35,651 bases of DNA, from assembly GCA_014804645.1 (NCBI GenBank), contig JAAUZI010000030.1, positions 46,479 through 82,129 of the forward strand, written 5' to 3'. Each line of letters starts with the position of its first letter. Position 1 is the stretch's first letter. A program made the position numbers and the translations under genes. Below the pieces are notes generated by a model. The model searched no databases. It saw nothing but the letters and a program-made list of their open reading frames with translations, and had not been told where the DNA came from. The stretch is from Lachnospiraceae bacterium (GTDB taxonomy: Bacteria > Bacillota > Clostridia > Lachnospirales > Lachnospiraceae). This document shows positions 33,695 through 35,651 of this stretch, piece after piece.

Positions 33695-34321
33695 TCAGAC
33701 CCTCCACTCCACCATATCCTGCATCCTCTTCCTCGGCCTGGCTTGGGGATTTTCGTTTGCATAGCCTACTGCCATGGCGGCGTAAAGCTCGCCCTCCGCA
33801 TTCAGCCAATCCATAAGTTCTCTCTGGGCAAAGAAGGTATTGCATATCCACAGAGTTCCCACCCCCTGCTCCATAGCCGCCAGGGACATGTTTTCCAGCG
33901 CCGCTCCTATGGACTGGGCATTGCAGATCTCCGAGACCCTCTCGTCCGCCGTCAGGTCCTTCCCGATCTCCGCTCCCAGGGCATTTACCACAAAAATAAT
34001 GGCCGGGGCCTGCCTCATGATCTGTAGACTCTGCCATGCCCCCTGCAAATGCTCTGCGCTCTCCGGCAGGAGGGGGCTGGTCTTTTCCCTCTCCAGACCC
34101 TTTTCCATCGCATCCAGCGCCTCCTTCTTTGCCCCGCCTGTTGCCACAACGAACCTCCAGGGCTGCCGATTTTTGGAGGATGGAGCCTGCAGCCCCGCTC
34201 TTAGGATTTCCTCTATGGTCTCACGGGGCACTTCCTCTGCAAAATACCTGCGAATACTCCTTCTGTCCTGTATGGCCTGCATGACCCGGTTGCCATGTTC
34301 CTCTGTTTTGCACTTATCCAT
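33695..34321 (-). CDS. Nitroreductase-family flavoprotein
   Basis: A 208-residue FMN-dependent oxidoreductase that reduces nitro compounds, quinones or related substrates with NAD(P)H. Family signatures are the N-terminal RRSIRRYF (phosphate-binding Arg residues), LQAPSSKNRQPWRFVVA and the C-terminal MEQGVGTLWI glycine-containing segment. It ends near FMN-contacting RPRKRMQDMVEW. AAGGGG precedes the start. It lies 42 bp after the HAD gene and 15 bp before the lipoprotein gene, so it is in the middle of a probable four-gene minus-strand unit. The physiological substrate is unknown. Confidence 0.92.
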   Translation of the reverse strand: MDKCKTEEHGNRVMQAIQDRRSIRRYFAEEVPRETIEEILRAGLQAPSSKNRQPWRFVVATGGAKKEALDAMEKGLEREKTSPLLPESAEHLQGAWQSLQIMRQAPAIIFVVNALGAEIGKDLTADERVSEICNAQSIGAALENMSLAAMEQGVGTLWICNTFFAQRELMDWLNAEGELYAAMAVGYANENPQARPRKRMQDMVEWRV

Positions 34322-34363
34322 AATATTTTATCCCCTTGTACGTTCTATGTAGTATCTATTTCG

Positions 34364-34981
34364 TTACAGATACTTGCAGATTTCCGCCAGACTGTGAACC
34401 ACACAGTCCGCCTGCTCCTGCTCGTCGGTAATCTGCCAGTCCCGCCAAATTCCACACCGCAGCCATATAGTATGCATACCCATTGCTTTGGCCGGGATAA
34501 TGTCGTTGTCCACTCGGTCACCGATCATAACCGCTCTGGCAGGTGTACAGCCGCATTTATCCAGAGCAATCTGAAATATACGAAGATCCGGCTTTGATAC
34601 CCTCTCTTCCGCAGACGCAGCTACCAGATCGATATACCGCAGCAACCCATATTTCTCCAGCCGCTCGGCCGTTCCGGGAGACTGGTTGGCTATAATGCCG
34701 ATTTTGTACTTTTGGCTAAGTGTCCTCAGACACTCCTCCGCATCCTCATATGGGGCCTCATCCTCCTTGTGCCAGCGAGGCAGCTCTGTACCCAGCCTCC
34801 GGGCCAATGCCAGATCGCCTTTTTTGTGCTGCCCGTATAGCGCCACAGCCTCTCCATACAGCCATTCATACTCCACTCCGGCTATCTGGGCCATTTCGCG
34901 TATTCGGTGTTCAAATGCTCTCTGCTCGTCAAACAGAGTGTTTCCCATATCAAAAAATAGCCATTCCACACCTTCAAACAT
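34364..34981 (-). CDS. HAD-superfamily hydrolase
   Basis: A 205-residue cytoplasmic phosphatase-like protein. Motif I is FFDMGNTLFD, so the nucleophile Asp11 is present but the usual second Asp (DxD) is replaced by Gly. This DxGNT form is seen in a subset of HAD hydrolases. Motif II is weak (IIANQS), Lys of motif III is in RVSKPDLRIF, and motif IV is GDRVDND. The cap is of the helical C1 type. The start at 34981 is preferred over 35020 because AGGAGG lies 8 bases upstream. It follows the channel gene by 13 bp, suggesting cotranscription. Confidence 0.88.
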   Translation of the reverse strand: MFEGVEWLFFDMGNTLFDEQRAFEHRIREMAQIAGVEYEWLYGEAVALYGQHKKGDLALARRLGTELPRWHKEDEAPYEDAEECLRTLSQKYKIGIIANQSPGTAERLEKYGLLRYIDLVAASAEERVSKPDLRIFQIALDKCGCTPARAVMIGDRVDNDIIPAKAMGMHTIWLRCGIWRDWQITDEQEQADCVVHSLAEICKYL

Positions 34982-34994
34982 TTTCGCCACCCTC

Positions 34995-35651
34995 CTACCG
35001 ATGATAGAGCAGCACCACATCCCTTTCCCTGATGCGGCTGCCTTCCTCGGGCTGGATGTTCTTATTGCCCCTCTTTAGCATAATCACATGGCTGCGCCGG
35101 GAGATGTCCAGATCACGAATCTCCAGGTCAATCCAGGGATGCCCCTTCTCCATCGTCACCACTTCCACGCGGGCCTCGATATGCCTGTGGCTCATGCTGC
35201 CCAATACCATGATGTCCCCCGCCTGAATTTTCAACTCCCGCTGGGGTATGAGAACATCCCGGTCCCGCAGCACCGTGGCCACATAAAGGCCCTGGGGCAG
35301 TGCGAGCTGTTCCAGGCTCTGCCCGATAAAGGGATGCTCCAAGGTGATCTCCAACGTCACAAAATCCGCGTCCAGACTGGTGACCGTACCCTTCTTTATG
35401 CTGGTATAGTACTCCACAAATCCCGCGGAGATAATACCTGTTGGGATTGCCACCATCCCCACCCCCAGAAAGGCGATGACGATGGCCATAATCTGGCCGC
35501 CCACTGTGATGGGATAGATATCCCCGTACCCCACCGTCAGCAACGTGGAGACGGACCACCAGATGCCCGAGAACGCATTGGAAAAATGCTCCGGCTGAGC
35601 TTCATGCTCCAGTCCGTACATGCACAGGGAGGAGGCCATCATCAGCACCAG
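34995..35651 (-). CDS. Potassium channel with RCK C-terminal domain (5' end outside window)
   Basis: Partial gene; the reading frame continues past the right edge. The visible part has the pore helix and selectivity filter (LLTVGYGDIYPI), the inner membrane helix (IMAIVIAFLGVGMVAIPTG), and a cytoplasmic region with two TrkA-C/RCK-C-like halves (LEHPFIGQSLEQLALPQG, LKIQAGDIMVLG, RIRERDVVLLY). This is a ligand-gated or voltage-gated-like K+ channel subunit; TM count before the filter cannot be seen. It ends just before the HAD gene, whose ribosome site lies next to its stop codon. Confidence 0.9.
   Translation of the reverse strand: MVLMMASSLCMYGLEHEAQPEHFSNAFSGIWWSVSTLLTVGYGDIYPITVGGQIMAIVIAFLGVGMVAIPTGIISAGFVEYYTSIKKGTVTSLDADFVTLEITLEHPFIGQSLEQLALPQGLYVATVLRDRDVLIPQRELKIQAGDIMVLGSMSHRHIEARVEVVTMEKGHPWIDLEIRDLDISRRSHVIMLKRGNKNIQPEEGSRIRERDVVLLYHR

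Noticed and set aside
1..35651. tRNA, rRNA, integrase or insertion sequence genes
   Set aside because: No tRNA-like cloverleaf with CCA-end context, rRNA stretch, or transposase/integrase motif was seen on either strand.

Overview
The window looks like a chromosomal segment from an anaerobic Bacillota bacterium of class Clostridia, most likely Lachnospiraceae. The reasons are the moderately high GC (by eye in the low-to-mid fifties), strong AGGAGG-type ribosome binding sites, TTGACA/TATAAT-like promoters, an oxygen-sensitive class III ribonucleotide reductase, a DegV protein, a CarD-type factor, a YtrA-type GntR/ABC operon, and plant-glucan and starch enzymes. I saw no rRNA, tRNA, CRISPR array, integrase or complete insertion sequence.

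Left part (1-8300). A sugar-type ABC permease (228-1070, minus) and a 770-residue solute-binding lipoprotein (1534-3846, minus) are separated by a 463-bp gap that carries hairpin and palindromic repeats. A divergent OmpR-type response regulator/histidine kinase pair (4131-6157, plus) follows. Between the lipoprotein and the regulator lie four direct repeats spaced exactly 11 bp apart, just upstream of the lipoprotein -10 box. This is the classic layout for activation by an OmpR/PhoP-type regulator, so the two-component pair probably controls the lipoprotein. Convergent to the kinase is a small AraC-type regulator gene overlapping a clpP gene by ATGA, and then pyrF behind a promoter and a terminator-like leader.

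Centre (8489-24900), almost all on the minus strand: anaerobic ribonucleotide reductase with a fused redoxin domain and paired NrdR-like boxes; a TPR lipoprotein behind a receptor-GGDEF fusion; a CarD-family factor; a methyl-accepting chemotaxis protein; a MATE exporter; DegV; a membrane-anchored GH5 cellulase; and a ytrA-like GntR regulator/ABC ATPase/ABC permease operon with a near-perfect 27-bp operator next to its -10 box.

Right part (24900-35651). A cytosolic GH13 alpha-amylase has a promoter with a cre-like site and a leader made of 103-bp tandem repeats. Its protein carries an 11-residue repeat linker encoded by a 33-bp minisatellite. Downstream is a second copy of the composite palindromic repeat from the left part, then an AT-richer zinc-metalloprotease-like gene, a TIM-barrel isomerase/endonuclease-like gene, a second MATE exporter with a structured leader, a GNAT acetyltransferase, a two-TM protein, and a minus-strand cluster of potassium channel (cut by the window edge), HAD hydrolase, nitroreductase and acidic lipoprotein.

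I found no single obvious new defence or biosynthetic system. The strongest candidates for undescribed biology are the two dispersed repeat families, the 103-bp tandem-repeat leader of the amylase, the pyrF and MATE leaders, the receptor-GGDEF fusion, and the AraC-ClpP coupled pair.
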